In this document: positions 1 to 9,385 of the stretch, one piece after another | Layout of the letters: the number at the start of each line of letters is the position of its first letter | Position numbering within the stretch: the stretch's first letter is position 1 | Source: Hominifimenecus microfluidus | GTDB taxonomy: Bacteria > Bacillota > Clostridia > Lachnospirales > Lachnospiraceae | Direction: 5' to 3' | Assembly: GCA_020687485.1 (NCBI GenBank) | Contig: JAJEQR010000003.1 | Location: 1-64,000, forward strand | Length of the DNA stretch: 64,000 nt | Made by a program: the position numbers and the translations under genes | The notes under the pieces: model-generated | Database searches by the model: none | What the model saw: the letters and a program-made list of their open reading frames with translations, nothing else | What the model was told of the DNA's origin: nothing

Positions 1-3000
1 AAGTATACGAAGATCGACCGCGACCGCATCATCCTTCACGGAAACTCCCGCGGCACGATGGCTTCGAACACGGTAATCCGGGCGCTGACCGGACAGCCGT
101 ACATCAACAACCAGATTTCGAAAGAGAACCAGCAGCCGCTGACTCTCGACAAGTCTGTCTATGATTTTGACATTTCCGTATATCTGTGCCACAATGGTAC
201 GCTCGGCGATAAGATCGGCTTTGGGAACGACGGATGTGAATGGAATGAAGAAGTAAGAGAAGCAATCGCAAAGACCGGACTTCGCGTATGGGTGTTCGAC
301 GGTCAGCAGGACACCAATAACGTAGATAGCGTGGCAGCTCTGATCGCAGCTTACGAGAAGGTCGGCGTGAAGGATTACGATATCCGCCTGAGCGGTTATC
401 CCACCAATATCTACTCTTACTGGGGCGAGAGTGATCACTCCACGACCCGTATTAACTTCTGGTACTTTGCAGACGAGCCTTTCCATGGCCCCGATGTAGA
501 CGTTGTGGATGGACAGCTGGTATATAATAATGAGCTGGAGCCCGGCGATACCTACACGCTGCCGGACGGTTGGTATGGCAAGAATGCAGGCTCCTCCAAG
601 GATGGCTATGCGTATACCATTTATGCAGAGAACTTTGAAGACTGGGCGCTGCAGGAGATCGAACCGGAAGAGATTGTTCATACGCAGGCCATCACAGCTC
701 CCGGCCCGTTCGGCCAGAAACTTTCGGCAGTCATCGTAGAGTACAAGGATACCGTAGATGCGTCGAAGCTGTCGGCGGATACCTACGAGCTGCGCGCGGA
801 GACGAACAACCTGACCGGCGAGTACGCATGCTCTACGATTACCCGTGTCTACACGAACTCCGAGCCAGAGCTGCTGCCGGAAGGTGCAGATTCCGTACCC
901 GGTAAGTATGTGATCATCGAGACCGATAAGTATGATAAGGTTGGCCTTGTGGTTGATAATTACTACTACAAGACCGGCGAGGACACCACCGCTTCTCTGG
1001 CAATCCGCAAGGATCTGAACGATTGCTATGTAATCGGCATCGCGCAGAAGGCGGACGTCGTTGACGCGGCGGGTGAAGTTCTGGCTCCGGCTTTCGAAGC
1101 AGTGATTGATCCAGACGACATCACCTTCCCGGTTCTGGACGAGTTTCAGTACCTGCATCTGAACGATAAGGAAGCAAATGATGTTCTGGCTGGCTTTACT
1201 TTTAAGAACAACAACTATGAGTACTCCATCAGCAGCAATACCACGAAAAGCGATCATCAAAATCTGACGGAGGACGACCTCCTCGGCAACCTGAACGAGG
1301 CGACTCTGTCCGGGCTGGGCGTGAACATCTGGTATCACCTGCCGGAGAATTATGATCCCGCGAAGAAGTACCCGTTATTCGTATATACGCACGGCACCGG
1401 CGAGTGTGTGACCGTGAAGGCAGCGGCAGACGGAACCGAGATCAACAATGTCGGCGTTCACTTTGCAGTGAATACGGCGGCTTCCATGTGGGCCGAGGCA
1501 GCTGACTACGGTTATGAGGATGTGATCGTGATTGCGCCTCAGTACTACAGCGGCAACCAGCCCCGTGAGGACGGTTACGAGAGAGATGACGCGATGCGTG
1601 CAGCATTCTGCTATGCGCTGGCGAACTTCGCAGTAGACCGTGACCGCGTCTATGTGACCGGTACTTCCCAGGGCGCAGGCCGTACCACAGCTCTGCTTCG
1701 TGACTGCGCAGATTATATTACAGCTATCGTAGTTCAGAACGGCGGCTACAGCTCCTACCTGTCCAAGCGGGAAGGCGGCGTGGAGATGCACGAGAAGATC
1801 ATGAAGTTTGCGGCATCTCAGAATGTAGCGGTATGGTTCTTCCAGGGCAACGACGACTTTATCTCCCCGCCCGTAGTAGCGGAGACGATGTACACGGCTC
1901 TCTGGAACCTGTATAAGGAGAGCGGCAAGACGGAAGCATGGCTGCAGGACAACCTGCGCATCACGCATTTCCCGAAGAAGCTCTATACGGATATGAATGA
2001 GTCCAGTGCTCATTCCTCGATTAAGCCCACCTACGAGTGGTACGCGATCTATGACAATGACCGTTACTACGGAACCTATTCCGATGCCGAGGAGAGTCTG
2101 GGTAAGGATCTGGATCTGGTATACGGCAAGAACGATCCCAACGGCTACAAGGGCATGATGGACTGGGTTCTGTCGAAGAAGAAATCCGAGCTGAACGAGG
2201 AGACTCTTCAGGAGCAGGTAGAGAGCATTGACACCGTAACCATCCCGAATTTCTATGGACAGAAGGTCGGCACCGTAATCGTAACCTTTAAGGATGGCAC
2301 CGATATGGCAGCTGTTGAGAAGGCCGGCGTAAAGCTGTACGACCGCGGAAGTCTGAATGCACAGTTCGGAGAGGTTAAGGTTTCGGATGTAAAGTATGAC
2401 GGCAACAAGGCAATCCTGACGATTGATCAGGGCAGCGAGAAGCTGACGGACCGCAGCCGCAACGCTTTCGGCGTATATGCGACGGCAGGCTGGTATATCG
2501 ATACCGCAGGCAACATCTTTGCAGGCTCCGAGGATACGACGGATGCTCTTGGTATGACGATCCATGCAAATAAGACCCGCAAGGGTTATCAGGCCCGCAA
2601 GAACCTGGATCTGATCCTCTGCGTAGGCACGGAAATCCCCGATGGCCTGGCGATGACCGACGGAATCGGCAATCTGCTTCGCAACACCGCATGGAATACC
2701 GTTGTGAATGAAGGCTATGACCGCATCGAGAGCATGATGATCGATGTCGGCTGGAAGGCCGAAGGCTACACGATGATGAGCGATGAGGGATATGTTCCGA
2801 TTCAGGTGATCTGGCCGGAAGGCTACGACGCGAAGCGTGCGGAGAAGTACCCGGTGGTTGTATACCAGGCGGGCGCAGGCCTGTGCTACTGGGAGCTGAC
2901 GGATACCAGCGTGGACGGCGTTCTGGCTCCGGCAAACAATCCAGGTGGAAACTTCGCTTTCGACAACATGATGACCGGCTGGGCGGAAGCATATCCGGAA

Positions 3001-4443
3001 GCCATCATCATGAGTGTGGATGTTCACAGCGCGGATCAGGTTGTCTCTGCGAAGGAGATCACTGGCGTGCTGGATCATTTCATCAAGAATTACAATGTAG
3101 ATAAGGACAGAATCGTGGGTGTAGGCAACTCCTTCGGTACGGTAATCCTGTCTGATGTGATCCGTCAGCGTCCGGATCTGATCTCCGCATTCGTAGAGAA
3201 TAACGGCAGACTGGGTAATCCGACCGACGGCTCTACTGTAGACGGCACGCTGGAGCACAGCGCTATCAAGCACTGGACGGCAGCAGAGCTGCAGGCCGTT
3301 CTGGATAATCAGATCTCGATCTGGTTCTTCAACGGCGAGACCGATTCCGCACATCCGGCGGTTCAGCAGGATATCTACACGATTATGCAGCAGCAGTACA
3401 AGGCTGCTGGTATGAGCGACAAGTGGATCAGCGAGAACCTGAGAGCCTCCGGTTATCAGTCCTGGAACTTCAAGGCCTGGGGCGAGACTGATCATTCCTG
3501 CACGAAGATCACGGCATGGTACTACCTGACGAAGCCTTACCTGACTCCGAATGAGAATGGCGTGGCATTGAAGCCGGGTGACACCTACCGCTTCACCGGC
3601 AAGGAGAACGCAAACTACTACGGCGCTGACAAGTTCGATTACAAGGTATATGCGGAAAGCGTATCCGAGTGGGTGAAGAACGTATTCGCAGGCAAGTATG
3701 CGGATACGGATGAGCCTGATGTTCCGGTAACGCCGGTATATGACGATGTAGAAGCCTTCGTTGCTCGTCTGTATGAGAAGGTTCTCGGCAGAACTCCGGA
3801 CGCGAAGGGTCTGGCCGCATGGGTGAATGTCCTGAAGAAGGGCACGAACGGCGGCGAGGAAGTTGCGAAGGGCTTCATCTTCAGCGATGAGTACATCAAG
3901 AAGAACACCAGCAATGACGCGTTCGTAGAGATGCTCTACAACACGCTGCTGGGCCGCAATTCCGACGCGGCAGGCAAGAAGGCATGGACCGCTCAGCTCG
4001 ACAAGGGCATCGCGAACCGCGAGCAGATCGTGGAGGGCTTCATCCATTCGCCGGAATTCATCAGCATCTGCCGGAAGACTAATATCTTTACGACGGCTGC
4101 GGAAGCATTTGCTGCACGCCTGTACACGAAGTGCCTGGGCAGAGATTACGACAAGGCCGGATTGCTGGCATGGGCGACTCTGCTGCACAGCCAGGCAATC
4201 GGCGGCGGTGAGGCTGCGAAGGGATTCTTCTTCAGTCCTGAGTTCGAGAAGATGAACCTGGACGATAAGGAATTCGTAAGCCGCTGCTACCGTACCTTCC
4301 TGAACCGTGAGCCTGACGCGAAGGGTCTGGCGGATTGGATGCGCGTTCTGGCAGAAAGCAAGGATCGCGAGTCCATTCTGGACGGCTTCATCGGATCGGA
4401 TGAGTACGCAAAGCTCTGCGTATCTTATGGAATCCGCAGATAA
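1..4443 (+). CDS. Giant secreted multi-hydrolase protein with DUF4214 repeats (5'-truncated by window)
   Basis: The frame is open from base 1, so the gene begins upstream; the ATG at 58 is internal. The visible 1,480 residues hold three alpha/beta-hydrolase units resembling prolyl-oligopeptidase or PHB-depolymerase-type esterases. Nucleophile elbows are GNSRG (bases 40-54), GTSQG (1660-1674) and GNSFG (3124-3138). Each is followed by an acid motif (GQQD, GNDD, NGETD) and a His motif (GESDHS, SSAHSS, GETDHS). A beta-rich module with YDRGSL, FGEV and DRSRNAFG precedes the last hydrolase. Bases 3739-4440 encode four DUF4214 repeats of about 55 residues (LYEKVLGR...GFIFSDEY type), a domain common at the C-terminus of Clostridia surface proteins. 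It is a close paralogue of the protein at 17720-23320. The substrate is unknown; an extracellular ester or peptide is an inference. No LPXTG or SLH anchor is seen. Confidence 0.85.
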   Translation, partial: KYTKIDRDRIILHGNSRGTMASNTVIRALTGQPYINNQISKENQQPLTLDKSVYDFDISVYLCHNGTLGDKIGFGNDGCEWNEEVREAIAKTGLRVWVFDGQQDTNNVDSVAALIAAYEKVGVKDYDIRLSGYPTNIYSYWGESDHSTTRINFWYFADEPFHGPDVDVVDGQLVYNNELEPGDTYTLPDGWYGKNAGSSKDGYAYTIYAENFEDWALQEIEPEEIVHTQAITAPGPFGQKLSAVIVEYKDTVDASKLSADTYELRAETNNLTGEYACSTITRVYTNSEPELLPEGADSVPGKYVIIETDKYDKVGLVVDNYYYKTGEDTTASLAIRKDLNDCYVIGIAQKADVVDAAGEVLAPAFEAVIDPDDITFPVLDEFQYLHLNDKEANDVLAGFTFKNNNYEYSISSNTTKSDHQNLTEDDLLGNLNEATLSGLGVNIWYHLPENYDPAKKYPLFVYTHGTGECVTVKAAADGTEINNVGVHFAVNTAASMWAEAADYGYEDVIVIAPQYYSGNQPREDGYERDDAMRAAFCYALANFAVDRDRVYVTGTSQGAGRTTALLRDCADYITAIVVQNGGYSSYLSKREGGVEMHEKIMKFAASQNVAVWFFQGNDDFISPPVVAETMYTALWNLYKESGKTEAWLQDNLRITHFPKKLYTDMNESSAHSSIKPTYEWYAIYDNDRYYGTYSDAEESLGKDLDLVYGKNDPNGYKGMMDWVLSKKKSELNEETLQEQVESIDTVTIPNFYGQKVGTVIVTFKDGTDMAAVEKAGVKLYDRGSLNAQFGEVKVSDVKYDGNKAILTIDQGSEKLTDRSRNAFGVYATAGWYIDTAGNIFAGSEDTTDALGMTIHANKTRKGYQARKNLDLILCVGTEIPDGLAMTDGIGNLLRNTAWNTVVNEGYDRIESMMIDVGWKAEGYTMMSDEGYVPIQVIWPEGYDAKRAEKYPVVVYQAGAGLCYWELTDTSVDGVLAPANNPGGNFAFDNMMTGWAEAYPEAIIMSVDVHSADQVVSAKEITGVLDHFIKNYNVDKDRIVGVGNSFGTVILSDVIRQRPDLISAFVENNGRLGNPTDGSTVDGTLEHSAIKHWTAAELQAVLDNQISIWFFNGETDSAHPAVQQDIYTIMQQQYKAAGMSDKWISENLRASGYQSWNFKAWGETDHSCTKITAWYYLTKPYLTPNENGVALKPGDTYRFTGKENANYYGADKFDYKVYAESVSEWVKNVFAGKYADTDEPDVPVTPVYDDVEAFVARLYEKVLGRTPDAKGLAAWVNVLKKGTNGGEEVAKGFIFSDEYIKKNTSNDAFVEMLYNTLLGRNSDAAGKKAWTAQLDKGIANREQIVEGFIHSPEFISICRKTNIFTTAAEAFAARLYTKCLGRDYDKAGLLAWATLLHSQAIGGGEAAKGFFFSPEFEKMNLDDKEFVSRCYRTFLNREPDAKGLADWMRVLAESKDRESILDGFIGSDEYAKLCVSYGIRR

Positions 4444-4451
4444 GTGTGAAG

Positions 4452-4541
4452 CTGTCGGCAGTATTGTTTCCGCCGACAGGTGAAAAAATGAAGAGTGTAA
4501 GGCAGGCAGCTGACATCAGCCTTTGACAGGAGACTGCCTGC
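4452..4541 (+). other. Two hairpins after the giant hydrolase gene
   Basis: CTGTCGGC (4452-4459) pairs with GCCGACAG (4472-4479), and GCAGGCAG (4502-4509) pairs with CTGCCTGC (4534-4541). Neither is followed by a clear T-run. They may protect the 3' end of the mRNA or act with the terminator just downstream. Confidence 0.45.
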
Positions 4542-4548
4542 ATTTACC

Positions 4549-4567
4549 GGAAAGCCGCTGACGCAAT
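4549..4567 (+). repeat. 19-bp direct repeat, left copy
   Basis: The 19 bases GGAAAGCCGCTGACGCAAT recur identically at 12669-12687, exactly 8,120 bp away. Each copy forms the 5' arm of a terminator, and together they bracket the MATE-methyltransferase-ABC cassette. Confidence 0.8.
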
Positions 4568-4590
4568 TTGAGGTCAGCGGCTTTCTTTTT
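4551..4590 (+). terminator. Rho-independent terminator of the giant hydrolase gene
   Basis: A 12-bp stem AAAGCCGCTGAC / GTCAGCGGCTTT with a 10-base loop is followed by CTTTTT. It closes the transcript of the gene ending at 4443. Confidence 0.85.
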
Positions 4591-4645
4591 GTATTTTAAT
4601 TGAGCAGAAAATGAAAAATATGTAATTTATATCCCCCCACCCGGC

Positions 4646-4674
4646 TTGTGAAGTATATTTTAATACTTTACAAT
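4646..4674 (+). promoter_or_regulatory. Promoter of the MATE/methyltransferase/ABC cassette with a dyad in the spacer
   Basis: -35 TTGTGA (4646-4651), a 17-base spacer and -10 TACAAT (4669-4674). The spacer is almost filled by the inverted repeat AAGTAT-ATTTTA-ATACTT (4651-4668), a likely operator, because a protein bound there would block RNA polymerase. The predicted transcript start near 4681 excludes the upstream in-frame ATG at 4673 as a start codon. Confidence 0.6.
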
Positions 4675-4699
4675 GACTGATAGCGGAGAGGATGAAAGA

Positions 4700-6058
4700 A
4701 TGGCAAAAACAAGGAATTTAACAAAAGGGAATATTGTGAAAAATCTGATATTTTTTGCAATTCCGCTACTGTTAAGCAGTTTGGTACAGCAGCTATATAA
4801 TACAGTAGATCTGATTTTTGTAGGCAATATGATTAGCAAGTCGGCTTCGGCAGCTATTGGCGCAAGTTCACTTCTGATTACATGTCTGGTTGGATTTTTC
4901 GGAGGTATGTCGGTAGGAACCGGTGTGGTAGTGTCACATATCTTCGGAGCAAAAGATTATGGAAAACTGAGCCGTGCGATACATAATGCAATCGCTTTTA
5001 GCCTGGCTGGCGGATTTTTTTTGTTTGTTGTTGGCTTTTTATTTGCACCGGTATTTTTGGCCTGGATTCATACACCGGCGGAGCTTCATGCAAATGCGGT
5101 AGGTTATCTGCGGATTTACTGTATTTCATTTGCATCTATGTTTGTCTATAATATGGGCTCCGGTGTGCTGCGCGCGGTAGGAGATTCCCGATCTCCTCTA
5201 TATGCTCAGCTGGCAGGAGGTCTGGTGAATGTGGCAGCAGATTACTTCCTGATTCGGATTATGGCGAATGGTGTTTTCGGAGTTGCACTGGCTACGCTTT
5301 TTTCTCAGACAGTTGCGGCAGCTCTGACGTTGTATCGTCTGCATAAGATGGATTCGGAATATGCGTTCCAATTTCGAAAGATTCGCTTTTCCACGGACAT
5401 TTTGAGTGAAGTGATTCGGATAGGCGTTCCGGCAGGAATTCAGTCTCTTGTGATTACATTGTCCAATGTGATGGTTCAGTATCATATTAACTCCATTAGT
5501 GAGGACGCAATCGCAGCTTTTACGGCCTATTTTAAAGTAGAGCTTATTATCTACCTGCCGATTGTGGCAATGGGACAGGCTGCAATGGCTTTCGCAGGAC
5601 AGTGTAAGGGCGCTGACGACAGGGAAGGAATACGAAAAGGGACAAAAATCTGTTTGCTGCTTAGTATAATTATGACAATTGTTATCAGTGTGCTGGCGCT
5701 GCTGTGCGGTGCTGCACTTTTCCGTGTTTTTATAAAAGAAAAGGCAGTGATAGAACTTGGATGCAGGATCATCCGCATATCATTCCCGTTCTATTTCCTT
5801 TATTGTATTCTTCAGATTCTGGGAGACAGTTTGCGAGGGTGTGGAGAAGTCAAATGCCCGATGTGGATTGTGCTGATGAATATATGTCTGCTTCGAACGG
5901 GACTCCTGTTCCTGATAGCGCCGCAGGGAGGAAATGCGGAAAGCGTGGCGTCTGTATATCCGGTTACCTGGGGAATAACAGCTGTTTGTATGATAGTATA
6001 TTACCTGCATTATCATAAAAAAGAGATTATAGTACAAGAGAAAAGAGGATTGACATGA
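4700..6058 (+). CDS. MATE family efflux transporter
   Basis: A 452-residue polytopic membrane protein with two halves of about six hydrophobic segments each, typical of MATE (NorM/DinF-like) drug/organic-cation antiporters, which use Na+ or H+ gradients. Family features include the N-terminal LLLSSLVQQLYNTVDLIFVG segment and a C-terminal FYFLYCILQILGDSLRGCG segment. The start is placed at ATG 4700, which has GGAGAGG eight bases upstream; the in-frame ATG at 4673 lies in the -10 box. It is the first gene of a cassette with a double methyltransferase and an ABC importer, and overlaps the next gene by ATGA. In this setting it may export the small molecule that the methyltransferase makes or modifies. 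That role is inference. Confidence 0.9.
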   Translation: MAKTRNLTKGNIVKNLIFFAIPLLLSSLVQQLYNTVDLIFVGNMISKSASAAIGASSLLITCLVGFFGGMSVGTGVVVSHIFGAKDYGKLSRAIHNAIAFSLAGGFFLFVVGFLFAPVFLAWIHTPAELHANAVGYLRIYCISFASMFVYNMGSGVLRAVGDSRSPLYAQLAGGLVNVAADYFLIRIMANGVFGVALATLFSQTVAAALTLYRLHKMDSEYAFQFRKIRFSTDILSEVIRIGVPAGIQSLVITLSNVMVQYHINSISEDAIAAFTAYFKVELIIYLPIVAMGQAAMAFAGQCKGADDREGIRKGTKICLLLSIIMTIVISVLALLCGAALFRVFIKEKAVIELGCRIIRISFPFYFLYCILQILGDSLRGCGEVKCPMWIVLMNICLLRTGLLFLIAPQGGNAESVASVYPVTWGITAVCMIVYYLHYHKKEIIVQEKRGLT

Positions 6059-7530
6059 ATAAAGAAGAAAGAGATCGCCGCTGGGCCAGTGGCGAAGGAT
6101 ATAATCGCTATATCTCCAGCGAGCTGGATTCTTTTCGAAAGAATGCGTGGAAGCTTCAGATTGGAAAGCACCTGAACGGAAGAAAAGGGCTTGAAATTCT
6201 GGATGTAGGTACAGGACCTGGCTTTTTTGCCTGTATTCTTTCCGAAGAAGGACACCATGTGACAGCGATTGACAGCTCAGAAGGAATGCTGGAGAAAGCC
6301 AGAGAAAATGCGGAACGGCTTGGCGTAGAGCCGAAATATTTGCAAATGGATGTAAATCGGCTGGATTTCCAGGATCAGACCTTTGACGTGGTGGTGATGA
6401 GAAATGTGACATGGACGCTGGAACATCCGGAGATGGTTTATGCGGAATTCAAGAGAGTGCTGAAAGAGGGCGGACTTCTGCTGATATACGATGCGAACTG
6501 GCATATGCACTTTTTTGATCCGGAGAAGATGAAGAGGGTAAGAGAACGGGAGGCACGGTACTTACAGAAATATGGACGCCGGGAAGTGGTTTCCGGGGGT
6601 GATATGGAATATTTTAAAACGGCTCCGCTGACCAACACGGTGCGACCTGACTGGGATGTCAGAATTTTGAATCATCTTGGCATGCACGTTGAGATCACAG
6701 AGGATATCGGGCGCTTTGTTTATGAGGAATGGGAGAAAGATCTTTACGGCGAGTCGCCGCTCTTTGAAGTCTGTGCGGTGAAAAGCGTAAAGACGGATGC
6801 TGAGAAAAATATGTGGAGCTACTGGCAAAAGCGAGCAGAAAGCTTTGGTATGGATTCGAGCGGGAAAGGAATTCAGAATATACAGGAACGTTTCCGGCGT
6901 TATCTTCCGGAGGGAAGCGCTAAAGTGCTGGATATCGGCACGGGGACAGGGATTATCGCCATTTCTCTGTCTATGATGGGACACGAGGTAACCGCAGTGG
7001 ATCTCTGTACCAATATGCTGGAGAAGGCCGGGGAAAATGCCCGGACGTATGGTCAGCAGATTTCGATGCTCTGTGCCAGCGCTGATGAACTTCCTTTTGA
7101 AGATGATTCCTTTGACGTCATTGTATCGAGAAATGTCACATGGGCTCTTGCGGAACCGGAAAAAGCTTTTCTTAGCTGGAAGCGTGTTTTGAAGCCGGGT
7201 GGGCTTCTTGTGTATCTGGATGCGAATCATTATTACTATTTATTTAATGAGGAGGATCAGAAGAACCGGGAACGTATCATTGAGATTAATGGTTCGGCTC
7301 ATATGCAGGATCGAAAGGAAACATATGATTATTCTCTTTGCGATCAGACGGCTCTTGAACTCCCGATGTCGCGTTTCAACCGTCCGAGGGAATGGGATGA
7401 GGTCAACCTTCCCAGGTTTGGTTTTCAGATTATAAACAAAGAGGTTTCTTATCCTCAGAAACTTCTAAAATATGGAATCGGAAAAGGATACTACACGGAG
7501 TTCCTCATTGCGGCCATGAATGAAAAGTGA
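6055..7530 (+). CDS. Fused tandem class I SAM-dependent methyltransferase
   Basis: A 491-residue soluble protein made of two complete class I methyltransferase domains in one chain. Domain 1 has the SAM-binding loop LDVGTGPG (about residues 49-56), the acidic strand-2 end TAID and the motif MRNVTWTLEHPE. Domain 2 repeats these as LDIGTGTG (about 292-299), TAVD and SRNVTWALAEPE. Both carry GGLL(I/V)Y-DAN after the last Rossmann strand. The RNVTW and DAN motifs shared by the halves show an internal duplication. The start overlaps the MATE stop (ATGA), with AGAGGA upstream, implying translational coupling. The substrate is unknown. Its place between an exporter and an Opp/Nik-type importer suggests biosynthesis or tailoring of a secreted, re-imported molecule rather than DNA, rRNA or protein methylation. 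This is inference. Confidence 0.85.
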   Translation: MNKEERDRRWASGEGYNRYISSELDSFRKNAWKLQIGKHLNGRKGLEILDVGTGPGFFACILSEEGHHVTAIDSSEGMLEKARENAERLGVEPKYLQMDVNRLDFQDQTFDVVVMRNVTWTLEHPEMVYAEFKRVLKEGGLLLIYDANWHMHFFDPEKMKRVREREARYLQKYGRREVVSGGDMEYFKTAPLTNTVRPDWDVRILNHLGMHVEITEDIGRFVYEEWEKDLYGESPLFEVCAVKSVKTDAEKNMWSYWQKRAESFGMDSSGKGIQNIQERFRRYLPEGSAKVLDIGTGTGIIAISLSMMGHEVTAVDLCTNMLEKAGENARTYGQQISMLCASADELPFEDDSFDVIVSRNVTWALAEPEKAFLSWKRVLKPGGLLVYLDANHYYYLFNEEDQKNRERIIEINGSAHMQDRKETYDYSLCDQTALELPMSRFNRPREWDEVNLPRFGFQIINKEVSYPQKLLKYGIGKGYYTEFLIAAMNEK

Positions 7531-7538
7531 GCGGAGGT

Positions 7539-8540
7539 ATGAAGAAGTATATTGTAAAAAGGCTGTTGTGGATCATTCCCATTATGCTGTTGATTTCTTT
7601 TATTGCCTTTTCACTCATGTATTTATCGCCGGGAGATCCTGCAGTGATCTATTTGTCTCAGGGAGGAGATGCGCCTGCAGCAGAAGCTGTGGAGGAACTT
7701 CAGCAGAAACTGGGGCTGGATGAATCTTTCTTCACACAGTATATTCGATGGCTGGGGAAACTTTTTCATGGCGATATGGGAACTTCAATTTTTACCGGAA
7801 ATCCGGTGAAAGAGGAGATCTTGAGATATTTTCCGAATACGCTGAAGCTGACGCTGCTGGGAATGCTGCTGACATTGCTGATTTCGATCCCGCTTGGTGT
7901 CTTGTGCGCCATACAGGAGAATCGATGGCTGGATCTGCTGATTCGTGGGCTGACGTTTGTCACCGGTTCTCTGCCTGGCTTTTTTGCGGCTATGCTGCTG
8001 ACATATTTTTTGGGCGTGCGGCTGAAATGGCTTCCAACCATCAGCTCCGGAAAGCGGATCGGGATTCTTATGCCGGCTTTGACATTGGCGCTCTGTCTGT
8101 CAGCTACCTATATCCGGCAAATCCGGGCAGCGGTTGTGAAAGAGTTGGGAGAAAACTATATTCGCATGGAACGTGCCAGAGGATTAAAAGAACGGATGGT
8201 TCTGTATCAGGGGGCGTTGAGGAGTGCGATGCCATCAATTATGACCGTTGCAGGTATTAATATCGGTAATCTGCTGGGAGGAACCGCTATTATAGAAATG
8301 GTATGTACTTATCAGGGCATGGGACGGCTGGCAGTGGATTCTATTACGAATCGTGATTATCCGCTGATGCAGGGGTATGTACTTGTGATGGCAGTCGTTT
8401 ATGTGCTGGTGAATCTGGTTGTGGATATTGCCTATGCCTATATGGATCCAAGAGTAAAGCAGGAATATATTCTGGAAGGAATGAAAGGAGCAGAAAGTGG
8501 GAGAAAAGACAGGAAGAACAGGAAAATTAGATCGGAGTGA
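7539..8540 (+). CDS. ABC transporter permease, DppB/NikB/OppB type
   Basis: About 333 residues with an N-terminal KRLLWIIPIMLLISFIAF membrane segment, the SPGDPA loop typical of DppB/NikB, five further membrane segments and the cytoplasmic coupling EAA-like loop (NYIRMERARGLKERMVLYQGALRSA region). ATG 7539 gives the family-typical start MKKYIVKRLL, but the GGAGG lies only one base before it; the GTG at 7527 is an alternative. It forms the inner-membrane channel with the next permease. Family members import peptides, nickel, or metal-opine chelates; the ligand here cannot be read from the permease. Confidence 0.9.
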   Translation: MKKYIVKRLLWIIPIMLLISFIAFSLMYLSPGDPAVIYLSQGGDAPAAEAVEELQQKLGLDESFFTQYIRWLGKLFHGDMGTSIFTGNPVKEEILRYFPNTLKLTLLGMLLTLLISIPLGVLCAIQENRWLDLLIRGLTFVTGSLPGFFAAMLLTYFLGVRLKWLPTISSGKRIGILMPALTLALCLSATYIRQIRAAVVKELGENYIRMERARGLKERMVLYQGALRSAMPSIMTVAGINIGNLLGGTAIIEMVCTYQGMGRLAVDSITNRDYPLMQGYVLVMAVVYVLVNLVVDIAYAYMDPRVKQEYILEGMKGAESGRKDRKNRKIRSE

Positions 8541-9351
8541 CAAGAGATTCCTGTTCTGGAGCGTGGCGGTTCTGGCGCTGTTGATATTTTCACTTTTGGC
8601 TCCGCATCTGGCTTCGCATGATCCCTATGAGATTAACCTTTCCCTGGTTACAGCGCCGCCGGACAGTGAATACTGGATGGGGAATGATTATGTGGGGCGC
8701 TGTATTTTCTGCAGACTGCTTCATGGAGCAGCCCGCTCCATTTTTGCAGCAGTCCTGGTAGTGATGCTCTCGTTCGTCATTGGCACCCTGATTGGTACAG
8801 TCTGCGGTTATGCCGGAGGCAGGATAGATATCATTGTGATGCGGCTGGTAGATGCGGTTCAGGCATTTCCTAATCTGATTTTTAGCATTTCAGTAGCGGC
8901 TATGCTGGGCAGCGGCTTAAAAAACTGTATCATTGCCATGGTGATTACAGGATGGACACAGTATGCGCGTCTGGCCAGAACAAAAGTGCTGGATATTAAG
9001 AAAAAAACGTATGTGCGCGCGGCCAGAGTATCCGGAATGTCAGGTCTGGAAATTCTGTTATACACGATATTGCCGAACAGTCTGTCTCCGCTGATTGTGG
9101 CGGCAAGCATGCATGTAGGAAATGCAATATTGAGCTTCTCCGGCCTTTCCTTTCTGGGACTGGGCAGTCCGCCGCCCTATCCGGAATGGGGAACGATGCT
9201 GAATGATGGAAGAAGTACCTTTCAGACAGCGCCCTGGACAATCCTTTTTCCGGGAGCAGCGATTGTATTGACCGTTATGATTATGGGAATGTTTGGGGAC
9301 AGCCTGAATGCGAAGTTAAATCCGAGAAAAGACGAAAGTAATGAGATTTAG
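8497..9351 (+). CDS. ABC transporter permease, DppC/NikC/OppC type
   Basis: 284 residues with the DppC-type N-terminus (one membrane segment, then LAPHLASHDPYE and GNDYVGRCIFCRLLHGARS-like loop) and a C-terminal permease core ending in the SFLGLGSPPPYPEWGTMLNDGR signature of this subfamily. The start is GTG at 8497 with AAAGGAG six bases upstream, giving a 44-bp overlap with the previous permease gene. It is the second channel subunit of the importer. It fits best in the dipeptide/nickel group rather than the oligopeptide group, but this is a weak call. Confidence 0.92.
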   Translation: MGEKTGRTGKLDRSDKRFLFWSVAVLALLIFSLLAPHLASHDPYEINLSLVTAPPDSEYWMGNDYVGRCIFCRLLHGAARSIFAAVLVVMLSFVIGTLIGTVCGYAGGRIDIIVMRLVDAVQAFPNLIFSISVAAMLGSGLKNCIIAMVITGWTQYARLARTKVLDIKKKTYVRAARVSGMSGLEILLYTILPNSLSPLIVAASMHVGNAILSFSGLSFLGLGSPPPYPEWGTMLNDGRSTFQTAPWTILFPGAAIVLTVMIMGMFGDSLNAKLNPRKDESNEI

Positions 9352-9385
9352 AACAAAAATTTAAAATAAGTGGAGGAAAAGATTA

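Noticed and set aside
1375..4188. A 937-codon open frame on the minus strand, opposite the giant hydrolase gene; similar ones at 17777-20725, 20939-23404 and 46887-50333
   Set aside because: These are shadows of highly biased genes: heavy use of AAG, GAG, CTG and similar codons leaves few antisense stops. They lack ribosome sites, domains and sensible composition.
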